From positions 62,001-126,000 of the forward strand of contig CAWGSP010000001.1 of assembly GCA_963825335.1 (NCBI GenBank): a stretch of 64,000 nt of DNA, written 5' to 3'. Each line of letters begins with the position of its first letter. The stretch's first letter is position 1. The position numbers were made by a program, and so were the translations under genes. Below are positions 18,186 through 27,840 of this stretch, piece after piece. The notes under the pieces were generated by a model that saw only the letters and a program-made list of their open reading frames with translations, did not search any database and was not told where the DNA came from. Source of the stretch: Methanobacterium_B sp963825335. GTDB lineage: Archaea; Methanobacteriota; Methanobacteria; Methanobacteriales; Methanobacteriaceae.

Positions 18186-19118
18186 GTGAAACAAAATCTT
18201 GAAGTTTCAGGGGCAAAATGGGGTTATATCAGTGTAGTTGCTGCCACAGTGCTCTTTGGTATTTGGAATACCTTCAGTAAAATATTGTTGCAAGACTTGG
18301 ATCCCCTTGCACTGTCTGCTCTCGTGTATTCTACAGCCGGTATTTTCCTGGTTATAATGCGTTTTTCCCCCTTCAACAACAAATTGATGGGCATGCTGGA
18401 TTCTAAATCCGAAGCCGAAACCTTCATGTTGAGAAAGGATTATGTTATCCTGATAATAACTGCTTTATCTGGTTCTGTTATTGCACCGGTCGTATATTTA
18501 AACGGGTTAAACATGATCACAGCTGTAACAGGCTCATTATTAATGAATGTCGAAGTATTATTCATAATCATCATAGGTATTTCGGTGTTTAATGAAATTT
18601 TCAATAAGGGTGAAGCAGTAGGATTTGTTTTGATCATAATAGGTACAGTTTTCCTTGCAACTAATGGAAATATCCTGAACCTCTCTTTACAAGAAAACTT
18701 CGGAACACTGCTTGTGATCGTTGCAGCATTTTTCTGGAGTATTGACACCACCTTCAGCAAATTTCTGAGCAACAAACGTGACCTTATCACTATCAGCGCT
18801 GTCAAGTGTTCGATTGGCGGGCTCATATTAGTGGTACTATCACTGCTCCTGCACATGAAATTGACTGTTCCATTAGACCATCTGCCCTATCTATTGTTCA
18901 TTGGTGTTGTTAGTATAGGATTTTCATTCGTGATGATCTACTACTCCATAAGGAAGATCGGATCAACAAGAACAGGTTCAATATTCCCCTTTTCATCATT
19001 GTTCGGGGCAGTATTCGCATTTATAATCCTTAAAGAACCTTTTACAAAGTTACAATTATTGTTCGGATTTTTAATGCTCCTAGGAGTGTTGATCATATAC
19101 AGATATCGGGAAAAATAA
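18186..19118 (+). CDS. EamA/DMT family transporter
   Basis: About 310 residues, with ten predicted transmembrane helices in two repeated EamA halves; the second begins near LLVIVAAFFWSIDTTFSKFL. Exporters of metabolites and amino acids are common in this superfamily, but the substrate cannot be read from sequence. Upstream in-frame TTG (18162) and ATG (18174) codons are open, but GGTGA at 18176-18180 sits five bases before GTG 18186, giving VKQNLEVSGAKWGYIS. I prefer that GTG. Monocistronic. Confidence 0.85.
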   Translation: MKQNLEVSGAKWGYISVVAATVLFGIWNTFSKILLQDLDPLALSALVYSTAGIFLVIMRFSPFNNKLMGMLDSKSEAETFMLRKDYVILIITALSGSVIAPVVYLNGLNMITAVTGSLLMNVEVLFIIIIGISVFNEIFNKGEAVGFVLIIIGTVFLATNGNILNLSLQENFGTLLVIVAAFFWSIDTTFSKFLSNKRDLITISAVKCSIGGLILVVLSLLLHMKLTVPLDHLPYLLFIGVVSIGFSFVMIYYSIRKIGSTRTGSIFPFSSLFGAVFAFIILKEPFTKLQLLFGFLMLLGVLIIYRYREK

Positions 19119-19292
19119 TGATGCTTCATGATAAATACCCAAACAATCTGGATAAACCAGTCCCCAATCTAACATGTAAAAAAATTCAATCCTGCAAATA
19201 GTTTAAGACCGTGAATATGAACCTATGCTCTACATCCCATCCTACTACTGTGATAAAATCTCGGCTGGTTTTGACTATAATGCCGATATTCC

Positions 19293-19583
19293 TCAGACTT
19301 TATCAGCCGAGTACACAGAAACATCTATATCATTAGCTAAGTGATCATTGATATCCTTTCCATACGCTTTGAAGTGTTCTGTTTGCATATGTGCTTCTAG
19401 GTCGCTAAGATTTTCCCATTGCTCTACCATCATGAGCACATCATCATTTTCAATACTTTTATAAAGGGAATAACTGTTACATCCCCTTTCTGAACGTGTG
19501 GATTCAATTAATGCATCTGATTTTGATATGATTTTATCTCTCTCACCTTTTTTAGCAGTTATGGTGGCTGTGACAATTATCAT
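19293..19583 (-). CDS. Antibiotic biosynthesis monooxygenase (YgiN-like) domain protein
   Basis: 96 residues from MIIVTATITAKKGERDKI. A single ABM dimeric alpha-beta barrel domain with the usual CNSYSLYKS, VEQWENLSDLEAHMQTEHF and a C-terminal beta strand. Family members act as quinol monooxygenases or heme-degrading or redox proteins. A methanogen lacks quinones, so the reaction is unknown and oxygen or redox stress is only a guess. An upstream ATG at 19631 is in frame, but the GGAGTGA site fits 19583. Confidence 0.85.
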   Translation of the reverse strand: MIIVTATITAKKGERDKIISKSDALIESTRSERGCNSYSLYKSIENDDVLMMVEQWENLSDLEAHMQTEHFKAYGKDINDHLANDIDVSVYSADKV

Positions 19584-19821
19584 TAGATTCACTCCATTTT
19601 TATGTTTGTTATAATTACCGGACACTTTCATGCGGGTTATAAAATTTCTTCAATAGATATATGATGTTATGATAAACATCATAAATAAACTGAATTCTAT
19701 TGAATAAAAAAAATTTTACTACAAAAATAATTTTAAGAATGGTGTTGAATTTTATAGTAAAATAATTCAAACTAAAATGGTTTTACAGATTTATATCATA
19801 GTACTACGGAGTGATGATTAA

Positions 19822-20538
19822 ATGTTTATAATACCCGCTGTGGACATTAAAAATGGTAATTGTGTACAATTAGTTCAGGGAAAACCCGGTACAGAACAGG
19901 TTGTTATTGAAAATCCTGAAAAGGTTGCAAAGGATTGGGAAAATAAAGGTGCGGAGATATTACACGTGATAAATCTTGATGGTGCCTTTGGAAATGAATC
20001 AAAAAATTTAGAAGTGGTCGAAAATATTCTTAACTCGGTAGATATACCTGTACAGATGGGGGGAGGCATAAGAACCGTTAAAAATGCTGTTCATCTGCTT
20101 GAAATGGGAGTTGAAAAGGTTATTTTGGGTACAATGGCCGTAGAAAATCCTGAAAATGTTGAGATATTATCTCGTGAATTTGGCCCAGACAGAATATTGG
20201 TTGCACTCGACAGTAAAGATTCTAGGGTCGTTGTCAAGGGATGGACTGAAAAAACCGAAAAAACAGCACCCGAACTCGGAGTATCCCTCGAAAAAAATGG
20301 TGCAGGCGGTATATTATTCACAAATGTGGATGTTGAAGGCCTTTTAAACGGGTTTAATATCAAACCATTATTAGAACTTTTAGATGCTGTTAACATCCCG
20401 GTCATATATTCAGGCGGGGTAACATCCTTAAACGATATAGAAAAATTGAGTAAAACAGATACTTATGGCGTTGTAATTGGTTCAGCACTCTACAAAAATC
20501 GGATAAACTTTAGGGACGCCCTTAAATATCAAAAATAG
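19822..20538 (+). CDS. hisA: HisA, ProFAR isomerase
   Basis: 238 residues, a TIM barrel that isomerises ProFAR to PRFAR in histidine biosynthesis. It opens MFIIPAVDIKNGNCVQLVQG with the catalytic acidic residue in AVD. The phosphate-binding repeats QMGGGIR (first half) and IYSGGVTS (second half) are present, as are ALDSK and VVIGSALY. GGAGTGAT precedes the ATG. No other his genes are in the window, so the pathway is dispersed. Confidence 0.95.
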   Translation: MFIIPAVDIKNGNCVQLVQGKPGTEQVVIENPEKVAKDWENKGAEILHVINLDGAFGNESKNLEVVENILNSVDIPVQMGGGIRTVKNAVHLLEMGVEKVILGTMAVENPENVEILSREFGPDRILVALDSKDSRVVVKGWTEKTEKTAPELGVSLEKNGAGGILFTNVDVEGLLNGFNIKPLLELLDAVNIPVIYSGGVTSLNDIEKLSKTDTYGVVIGSALYKNRINFRDALKYQK

Positions 20539-20659
20539 TAGATCTACACGATGACATGTTCAAAGGCTGGATGAATCTATCCATCCAATATAAATTTTCT
20601 CTACATCGATGTATAGACAGTTCTGAGATTTGTTCCTATGAACCCAACCGAATCTCAGA

Positions 20660-22225
20660 TCACACAGCAAACCTACTTAACAAAGCAACTGCAACATCAA
20701 AAATTCCTGAAAACGGTCCTAACTTACTGCTCACTTTACTCATTATACGTATATCTTCCTTTGTTATTCCCCCAATAACAGCTAGAACAACCCCGTAGAT
20801 AACAGGGGCTAATATTATTGCGATGAATAAGAATAAGTAGGTTTTAGGGAAGAACAGGAAGACCCCACCCATGATCAGCGATGCTAATATTATTTTGACA
20901 TATTCATTCATTGGCAGACTCACATTAGCAAGTTGAAGTGTTTTGTAAGCTAATAGGGACATTATAAAGAGTGTAGCTAATGTAGTGGCAACAGCAGCCC
21001 CATTTATTCCGTACATGGGTATTAATAAGAAACTCAGACCTAAATCAATTGTTGTACCAGCTATCAACACCATCATGGGAAGGGTTGGTTTACCAAGACC
21101 CTGGGATATGCTGGATGAAATGGTGTAAATTGTAAAGAAAAGCATTCCAGCGGCCAGTATCTGAAGTGCTTGTGCACCTGGAGCATATGCAGGCCCATTT
21201 ATTAAATTAATGATGGGAGTTGCAAATAGGATTGTTCCAACACATATCGGCAGTACAACAATTGAAACGTAGCGATAGGACTGTAAAATATAAGTTTTAA
21301 GTAGACTAGTGTCCCTAAGACTCATAGCCTCTGATGTGGCAGGTAAGACAGATGTTGCAACAGCCATGGAAATTATCAATGGTAAGCGAGCAACAGGGCT
21401 TGCTGCTGCATAATATCCAACATATTGGCTTGGCATGAAATGTGCAACAACCAGAGTGCCCATATCGTACAGTAATAGCTCAGCCAATCCAGTTACAACA
21501 ACAGGAAATGAAAAGAACAATAACATCTTGGCAATCTGCACCTTATCAGCAAAGGTAAATACCCTGTGGGTGTTTCTTGCAAGCAGACTTCTCCTAGGAT
21601 TCTTAATTAAAATCAATACATCTCTACGATACAGATAAATTGCAGCAACAAGAGCCGCCATAAAACCAACAGCAGTACCTATAACAGCACCAGCAACATA
21701 AAAACCAGACAGTACCAGACTGACTGCGACCAATATCATAAAAGTAACTTCAAATGCACGTGTTATCAAAATATTTTTCATCTGATAAAAACCTTGAAAA
21801 GTTCCCCTCATAGCTCCGACAATCACACTGAAAGGAGTTATCAAAGCTATCAATTGGAATGGTAATATTGCAGCGGGTTTGTTAAAGACAATTAAAGCAA
21901 GTGGTTTTGCCAATACGAAAATAACAACACTGAAAATGAGTCCAAGAATGATCATCATCCTGGTTGAAACATTAACAATCTCCCGGACCATCTCTGTATC
22001 ATTGGTAGCATAATATTCTGAAACATGCTTAGCAATGGCCGGAGGCAAACCTGCACCAGCAATAATTATTAAAAAACCTTGAAATGGCAGGGTAAGACCT
22101 AATATACCATAACCTACAGGATCGAGTAAACGTGCCATGACAGCCCTGTAAATAAGTCCACTAATACGAAATAATAGTGCACCTAAAAGTATTACTACAC
22201 TGCCCTTAGCTATCTTTGAACTCAT
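20660..22225 (-). CDS. Oligosaccharide flippase family membrane protein
   Basis: 521 residues with about 14 transmembrane helices, of the MOP/MATE-type polysaccharide flippases (MurJ/Wzx/SpoVB-like). The N-terminus KGSVVILLGALLFRISGLIYRAVMARLLDPVGYGILGL is characteristic. It probably flips lipid-linked glycan, perhaps for pseudomurein or surface glycoproteins; the substrate is not determinable. AAGGG lies before the ATG. Convergent with hisA, single gene. Confidence 0.87.
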   Translation of the reverse strand: MSSKIAKGSVVILLGALLFRISGLIYRAVMARLLDPVGYGILGLTLPFQGFLIIIAGAGLPPAIAKHVSEYYATNDTEMVREIVNVSTRMMIILGLIFSVVIFVLAKPLALIVFNKPAAILPFQLIALITPFSVIVGAMRGTFQGFYQMKNILITRAFEVTFMILVAVSLVLSGFYVAGAVIGTAVGFMAALVAAIYLYRRDVLILIKNPRRSLLARNTHRVFTFADKVQIAKMLLFFSFPVVVTGLAELLLYDMGTLVVAHFMPSQYVGYYAAASPVARLPLIISMAVATSVLPATSEAMSLRDTSLLKTYILQSYRYVSIVVLPICVGTILFATPIINLINGPAYAPGAQALQILAAGMLFFTIYTISSSISQGLGKPTLPMMVLIAGTTIDLGLSFLLIPMYGINGAAVATTLATLFIMSLLAYKTLQLANVSLPMNEYVKIILASLIMGGVFLFFPKTYLFLFIAIILAPVIYGVVLAVIGGITKEDIRIMSKVSSKLGPFSGIFDVAVALLSRFAV

Positions 22226-22527
22226 GATACTACCCTTGATGGATATCTGATCCTGTTTATATCCTATATTTAATAGATTTCAATTGGTTATTAAATTGTA
22301 AGTATTGAAACGCATCCCCCTTGAATAGATTGAGTTTCATGTTTACAAAAGTTGGGATACTGATTTTCTGAAAATAGAAAATTGGATAAATTTAATGCAT
22401 AGAATAGTTTTTATTGTTTTGATTAGTATAAATAAGTGGAGTATTAGTAAAAAATTGAATAAATTGAGTATAAACCCGTGCAAATCCACAATAACAATAA
22501 AACACAAAGAAACAGTGAGGTGTAACT
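22226..22527. other. Divergent promoter region, flippase and ribL
   Basis: 302 bases without an ORF worth calling. A TATA-like element (TATAAATA, about 22429-22436) would place the ribL start of transcription near 22455, giving a leader of about 70 bases. Confidence 0.35.
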
Positions 22528-22983
22528 ATTAAAATAGTAATGGCAACAGGAACATTCGACATATTACATCCGGGTCATGGATATTATCTTGAGCAATCTA
22601 AAAAAGTTGGTGGCAACAATGCCCGACTAGTTGTTGTAGTGGCAAGGGATGCAACAGTCAGGTCAACCAAAAGAATACCCGTGGTTGATGAAGAACAACG
22701 AGTAAACCTTGTTAAAATGTTGAAACCAGTTGATGAAGCTTACCTAGGAAGTACAACCGACATGTTCGAGATCGTAGAAAAAATCAACCCTGACATAATC
22801 ACCATAGGTCCAGATCAAACGTATAATGTCGATGAACTAAAAAAACAGCTCAAAAATAGGGGCATAAATGCCGATGTTGTTAAGATTGAAGGGTATTGTG
22901 AATCTCCACTTGACAGCTCATGCAAAATAATAAAAAAAATAAAAAGCATGAAATTCGATGAAAAAATTTTTAAGGACTGTTAG
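22528..22983 (+). CDS. ribL: RibL, archaeal FAD synthase
   Basis: About 151 residues of the cytidylyltransferase-like nucleotidyltransferases. RibL transfers AMP (or CMP) from the nucleotide to FMN. Motifs: GTFDILHPGHGYYLEQ (HxGH) and TIGPDQTYN; the C-terminal CESPLDSSCKI holds family cysteines. The first ATG (22540) would cut off the opening beta strand. GAGGTG (22517-22522) is five bases before an in-frame ATT at 22528, giving (I/M)KIVMATGTFDILHPGH, the usual RibL N-terminus. I annotate from this ATT. If ATG is used instead, the ribosome site would be 17 bases away. Confidence 0.88.
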   Translation: MKIVMATGTFDILHPGHGYYLEQSKKVGGNNARLVVVVARDATVRSTKRIPVVDEEQRVNLVKMLKPVDEAYLGSTTDMFEIVEKINPDIITIGPDQTYNVDELKKQLKNRGINADVVKIEGYCESPLDSSCKIIKKIKSMKFDEKIFKDC

Positions 22984-23270
22984 ACCTTTCCCATGCCCAA
23001 TAATTTTTTGTTGATAAAACCCGAAACTGGAACATATCATAAAAATTTCATGTTAAATTGACTGGAATAAAAAAATCCTGATTAATAACTCATCAAAAAT
23101 TGTTTTAGCTAATTTATGGTTTGGTATGAAATCTTATTTTATGGTAGAAATATCAATGACTCAATCAATATAAAATAAAATTAATGAAACTATAAAAATT
23201 ATTTTTATATGGCTAAACACATCTGCATTTACCAACAACTTATTATTTGATTACATGAAAATATTGAGAC

Positions 23271-24383
23271 ATGGAATATATTATGGAAATAGAAAATGTC
23301 AGAAATGCAGTCCATATACTAGAAAAATCTAAAGAATTTGCTGCACTCATACCAGAAGTACACACCAACATAGTTATGGCAACAGAAGGTGCTGAAACAA
23401 TAGGGGAAATAGTTGGAATACCCGGACGGATAACCGTTGTTAATGGCATGGCAAGGGCTTTTATGGAGCCTGATTTCATGAGTTCATCACACATGGCAAG
23501 ACTCGTGTTAAGCGTGATGAAACACGACCCTAACAAACGCAGTGCAATCAACATCAAATATAACACAACCATACTGGAGATCTGCAAAAAATTGGGCCTG
23601 CAGTTATCCTCCTACGACAGATCCTATGAACCCGAAGATATTAAGCGGGTGGAAGGCAGTACAATCCAGTGGGGCGTTGAGACTGCCCTAAAAAAAACTG
23701 GAAATGTTCCAGATGTGATTTACCATGAGGGTGCTTGGGGTAAAGAACCAATGATATGTTTAATTGGTTCTGATGCATTAGAATTGGCGGAAATGACAGT
23801 TTGTATTGCTAAGTTATGTGACATCAGAACAGTAAAAAAGGATCCAGTAATGTCGGGTAAAGAAGTTCGATGTGAAAATAAAGGCCATGAAGTCATATTT
23901 GCACATACGAGAGGATATTGGAAGCATAAAAATGTTGATGGAACATGTATTTTTTGTGCTATTGCCGAAGGTAACCCGAATATAGAAGAAATGGTCTTAT
24001 ACAATGATAAAGAAAATATGGTTTTGATGAACATTTTTCCATACAGTAAAGGTCATCTAGAAGTTATACCCTTAAATCATTACACTAATCTTAATCAATT
24101 AAATGGTGAAGAAATTAAGAATTTGTTTTGCCTAGTTCAAAAATCAATATCACTTATTAAAGAAGTAATTAAACCTGAAGGCATTAATATTGGTATAAAC
24201 CTTGGAAAAGCCGCAGGAGCGAGTGTGGATCATCTACACATCCATTTAGTGCCAAGGTTCACGTATGAATCGGGTTTCATGGAAACCACAGCATCAACAA
24301 GGGTAATTGAAGAGGATATTAATGTCACATATGCTAAATTTTGTGAAAAGCTTGATATTTTGAGGAATGATCATGAAATATGA
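23271..24383 (+). CDS. ThiN-HIT fusion protein
   Basis: 370 residues in two recognisable parts. Residues about 5-185 match ThiN, the thiamine-phosphate-synthase/regulator domain: MARLVLSVMKHDPNKRSAINIKY and PMICLIGSDALELAEM. Residues about 222-365 are a HIT-type nucleotide-binding domain with zinc pair C226-x2-C229, FPYSKGHLEVIPLNHY and the histidine triad HLHIHL at 321-326. HIT enzymes hydrolyse or transfer nucleotidyl groups, and ThiN binds thiamine-precursor phosphates. I know of no characterised enzyme with both. It overlaps the next gene by 11 bases. An alternative start is 23283. Confidence 0.75.
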   Translation: MEYIMEIENVRNAVHILEKSKEFAALIPEVHTNIVMATEGAETIGEIVGIPGRITVVNGMARAFMEPDFMSSSHMARLVLSVMKHDPNKRSAINIKYNTTILEICKKLGLQLSSYDRSYEPEDIKRVEGSTIQWGVETALKKTGNVPDVIYHEGAWGKEPMICLIGSDALELAEMTVCIAKLCDIRTVKKDPVMSGKEVRCENKGHEVIFAHTRGYWKHKNVDGTCIFCAIAEGNPNIEEMVLYNDKENMVLMNIFPYSKGHLEVIPLNHYTNLNQLNGEEIKNLFCLVQKSISLIKEVIKPEGINIGINLGKAAGASVDHLHIHLVPRFTYESGFMETTASTRVIEEDINVTYAKFCEKLDILRNDHEI

Positions 24384-25377
24384 TATGTACAACGAAGTTT
24401 TAGAACAGCCAAAATCACTGGAAAAAACTTTGAAAGAAGAAGAATCTCATATGAATGAGATTGCAAAGAAATTACGAGAAAAGAGTAAAATATATCTGAT
24501 TGGTTGCGGAAGTTCACTGTCAACATGTTATTCAATAAGGGATGCCATTGGATTCTTGTCAGACATAGATCTAGAAGTCCATACAGGATACGAATTTGTT
24601 TACCATAAAAATATTCAAAAAACGAATTCAGCAGTTATTTTAACTTCTCAATCCGGTGAAACTGCAGATACGGTTGCTGCACTTCGTAAAGCTCGTGAAT
24701 TTGGTCTGTATACAGTTTCAATTACCAACGAACCAGAAAGTAGTATGATGAAAGAATCCGAAGATACTGTTCTAACACGCTGCGGTCGAGAAACAGCAAT
24801 ACTCGGAACAAAAACCTACATGACCCAACTCTTGTGCCTCTACCAAATTTTATTCACCATGGAAGGATCGGAAGAATCCAAAAAGGTGTTAAACGATCTT
24901 AAAAAAATCCCATCCATCACCGCAGAACTTGTTAAAAATACCGAAGCAAAAAATAAAGCTCTGGCTGATGAATATAAAGATGAAAAAATATTTTACTGCA
25001 TGGGCAGTGGCCCAAACTATGGTTTAGCATATAAAATTGCAATGACCATGTTAATGGAAGGTGCTCTTAAACATGCTTGTCCATTATATTCTGGAGAATT
25101 TAGACACGGTTTGATTGAAAGGGCCGAAAAAGATGTTCCAATTATATTCCTGGAAGCAGATTTTCCTGGAGACGAACACACCCGTAAATCAATTGAATTC
25201 TCTGACAATATAGGTGCACACACCATAATATTCTCAATGAAAGATTATCATGAACTGCACCCACTTCTTTCCCCTTTTATACTCGTAGTACCGGTTGAAT
25301 GGTTTATTTACTATCTCTCACATTACAGTGGGGAAGATCCAGGCAGTACAAGACATATTGGAAAGGTTAGATATTGA
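24373..25377 (+). CDS. SIS-domain sugar isomerase/deaminase-like protein
   Basis: 334 residues with two SIS domains, as in the isomerase half of GlmS and in AgaS/FrlB-type enzymes. The first has YLIGCGSSLSTCYSIRDAIG and TSQSGETADTVAALR (phosphosugar loop, about 43-110). The second begins near FYCMGSGPNYGLAYKIAM and carries SGEFRHGLIE, where GlmS relatives have the ring-opening Glu/His. No glutaminase domain is attached. The substrate is unknown; amino-sugar phosphates are likely. GAGG lies seven bases before ATG 24373, inside the 3' end of the ThiN-HIT gene, so the two are translationally coupled. Confidence 0.85.
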   Translation: MKYDMYNEVLEQPKSLEKTLKEEESHMNEIAKKLREKSKIYLIGCGSSLSTCYSIRDAIGFLSDIDLEVHTGYEFVYHKNIQKTNSAVILTSQSGETADTVAALRKAREFGLYTVSITNEPESSMMKESEDTVLTRCGRETAILGTKTYMTQLLCLYQILFTMEGSEESKKVLNDLKKIPSITAELVKNTEAKNKALADEYKDEKIFYCMGSGPNYGLAYKIAMTMLMEGALKHACPLYSGEFRHGLIERAEKDVPIIFLEADFPGDEHTRKSIEFSDNIGAHTIIFSMKDYHELHPLLSPFILVVPVEWFIYYLSHYSGEDPGSTRHIGKVRY

Positions 25378-25520
25378 TAATTTATTAAAATAGGATTCAA
25401 AACCAGCTTAGAAATTTAGATAACATGCTGAGTAAAATTTTTTACTGTTTTAAAAAAAATTTGAAATGATAAAAAGAATTTGAGGTTCCATTTACTTTTA
25501 AAAAAGTTATGTGCTGAATC

Positions 25521-25952
25521 CTAATCTACTTCTACCTTAAAACGTGGATTTTTATCTAGTTTGGGCATTACAACTGTAAGAATCCCATTTTCAAATTTTG
25601 CAGATGATTCATGGATCTGGACTTTAGCTGGTAACGATACTATCCTGTTTAATTCACCGCACACCCTTTCCTGACGAACGTATCTCCTTCCCTCAATATC
25701 TATTTCTTCCTCTTGACGGGCTGTGATCTCGATGGAATCCTCTGTAATGTCAATCTTAATATTTTCCTTTTCATATCCTGGAAGGTCAGATACTACGGTG
25801 ATGTTTTCATCATCTTCAACAACATCCATATTTGGTTTTGGTGAAAAGTTTGATGTGTAATCATCGATGGTTTTTCCAATATCTTCCTGTTTATCCCTTA
25901 CTGAATCAACAAAATCATTTAACAATTCTTCAACTGCGCTTCTTCTTTTCAT
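25521..25952 (-). CDS. Hsp20/alpha-crystallin small heat-shock protein
   Basis: 143 residues. An ATP-independent chaperone that holds unfolding proteins. The alpha-crystallin domain (about 48-140) has VVSDLPGYEKENIKIDITEDSIEITARQ and the A-x-x-x-N-G-I-L signature FENGILTVVMPK. The N-terminal region is short and charged. GGAGGAG precedes ATG 25952, so the start lies inside the 3' end of the NOG1 gene (23-base overlap) and the two genes are coupled. Confidence 0.94.
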   Translation of the reverse strand: MKRRSAVEELLNDFVDSVRDKQEDIGKTIDDYTSNFSPKPNMDVVEDDENITVVSDLPGYEKENIKIDITEDSIEITARQEEEIDIEGRRYVRQERVCGELNRIVSLPAKVQIHESSAKFENGILTVVMPKLDKNPRFKVEVD

Positions 25953-26928
25953 TGTCAAACTCCTCCATTTTTGTTATTATTTCAGAAACTCCAATTCCCT
26001 CAGATGCTGATAGCATAAGGGGATTCTCTACTTGATTAATAAATGATTGTACATACTCACTGTTTTCTACAAGGTCCATTTTATTAAAAACACACTGAAT
26101 TGGAGTCTTGAAAACATGATTAATTTCATGATAAAGATTGATTTGGCTTTCTAATTGATACCCTGACGTTTCTGAAGCATCAAATATATATATAACCAGA
26201 TCTGCTAGATGTTCTAGTGCAACCATTGCATTTAATTCTATCTCATTCATATCCTGCACTGGTCTGTCAAGCAGCCCCGGCGTGTCAATGAACTGGAAAT
26301 GGGTCCATTTATGTTCTAGATGCCCTATTTGAATCCCGGTTGTAGTGAATGGATAATCAGCAACCTTAGGTTCTGCTGTTGTAAGTTGACGGAGCAGTGT
26401 GGATTTTCCAACATTTGGAAACCCTGCAATTACAGCTGTGGTGGCATCAAAATCTATGGTCGGCATGTTCCTCAGCTTTTGCTTGGCAAAATCAAGAAAA
26501 TGCAGTTCATCTTCGATTCTATAAACTACAGATGCAAGACGTCCAAAGGCTTCTTTTCTAACTTTAGCAGCATCTTCCGAACTAGACCTTCTTATTTTAA
26601 AGACATACTGATTTTCGAACTTTGCAATGAGATCAACAGCCCATTTTAACGCCCCAAGAGATTTTTTGAACTGATCAACACCTACAACTACGTCTATGTA
26701 GTCCTGATAAAACATGTGCAGAGTTTCCATTCTGGGTACCTTCTCAATGATGTTGTTGAAGGTTTCTTGGGTTACTTGGCAGGCTGTTTTTATCCTTGCC
26801 TCCTCTGTTTTCTTAGACTTTTGATATCTAGGAATCTTCGAACTCCTAACTTTCAGAGCAGCTTTTTTAGCTCTGCTGAAACTTTTATCCAAAACCTCTT
26901 CTGGAGTTGGAATGGTTGGTATAAACAT
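25930..26928 (-). CDS. NOG1-family ribosome-assembly GTPase
   Basis: 332 residues. The N-terminal helical bundle FIPTIPTPEEVLDKSFSRAKKAA is typical of NOG1. The G domain has G1 GFPNVGKST, G3 DTPG and G4 NKMD. It probably acts in large-subunit ribosome assembly, as its eukaryotic relatives do. Archaeal members lack the long C-terminal extension, which agrees with the length here. Upstream of and overlapping hsp20. Confidence 0.93.
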   Translation of the reverse strand: MFIPTIPTPEEVLDKSFSRAKKAALKVRSSKIPRYQKSKKTEEARIKTACQVTQETFNNIIEKVPRMETLHMFYQDYIDVVVGVDQFKKSLGALKWAVDLIAKFENQYVFKIRRSSSEDAAKVRKEAFGRLASVVYRIEDELHFLDFAKQKLRNMPTIDFDATTAVIAGFPNVGKSTLLRQLTTAEPKVADYPFTTTGIQIGHLEHKWTHFQFIDTPGLLDRPVQDMNEIELNAMVALEHLADLVIYIFDASETSGYQLESQINLYHEINHVFKTPIQCVFNKMDLVENSEYVQSFINQVENPLMLSASEGIGVSEIITKMEEFDNEKKKRS

Positions 26929-27239
26929 ATGATCACTCTCTTTTAATAGATTAAAGATTATTTATTCTGATTTTATTTTTTTTGTTAATTATCAGTATGA
27001 TTTTTACAACATATTTGATAAACGAGTTTAATGAAAATTTAATTACACATTGAAGTTAATGATTGTACAATTAGAAACTCTATAATACATTAAGGTTAGT
27101 ATGTTCTATGATATTTAATGTTCCCCATAAAACTTAAAAAATGATTGGTGAAAGTATCTTATTTTTGTGCATATAATTTGGATAATAATCGGTAGAAAAA
27201 TATCTGTAAAAAAATAAAAAAAGTTAGGATAATATTTGA
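26929..27239. other. Intergenic, nothing recognised
   Basis: 311 AT-rich bases between the divergent NOG1 promoter side and the 3' end of the AMMECR1 gene. No ORF, repeat or RNA structure stands out. Confidence 0.4.
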
Positions 27240-27800
27240 TTATTCATTGAATATCTGTGATGCGAACTTGAATATCTTCACATCCTCACTGAGCCAGCAA
27301 TCCTGGTCCAATCCTGCCTTCATACAAGTGTTTGAAAGAAATTCGGATTCATTCCATTTCCATTCTGTTGCAACTTGTGGGAGTAAAAGTCCCCTATAAG
27401 GTCCCATTTCTACTATTAATCCATCTTGACCAATGTTGACTTTTTCTGTATAATCTTTGGGTGTATCGACCTCGATGATCTCGGGTTTGGTGAGTACACT
27501 CACCTCAACTCTTATCTTATCCAGTTCTTCCGATGTTAATGGGTTGAACCTTGGGTCCCTGATTGCAGCAGATATTGAAGCATCAATGAGGGCATTTATC
27601 AAGGGCATCACGGGTTCAGGATAACCTATACATCCCCTAAGTTGTCCTCCAAGGTTTAATGTTACAAAAACTCCCATTTTTTCTTTTAATTCTGGATTTA
27701 CATCTTCGGGTACGTCTAAAACTTTCTTATCAACTATGTATGTGACAATTGCCTTCCTTGCAAGATCTACCAAATACTTTCCATCTTCTGTTGTTAGCAA
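27240..27800 (-). CDS. AMMECR1-domain protein (AmmeMemoRadiSam system A-like)
   Basis: 186 residues. Conserved LGGQLRGCIGYPEPVMPL near 50-67 and ISAAIRDPRFNPLTSEEL are the AMMECR1 core. The family is universal in archaea and eukaryotes, possibly acting in RNA or protein modification; no reaction is established. The partner genes of the AmmeMemoRadiSam set (Memo, radical SAM) are not adjacent. It lies 40 bases downstream of tldD on the same strand and is probably cotranscribed. Confidence 0.9.
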   Translation of the reverse strand: MLTTEDGKYLVDLARKAIVTYIVDKKVLDVPEDVNPELKEKMGVFVTLNLGGQLRGCIGYPEPVMPLINALIDASISAAIRDPRFNPLTSEELDKIRVEVSVLTKPEIIEVDTPKDYTEKVNIGQDGLIVEMGPYRGLLLPQVATEWKWNESEFLSNTCMKAGLDQDCWLSEDVKIFKFASQIFNE

Positions 27801-27840
27801 AATACATCACCCCACATCTATAGAATCCTTGATCGTATTT

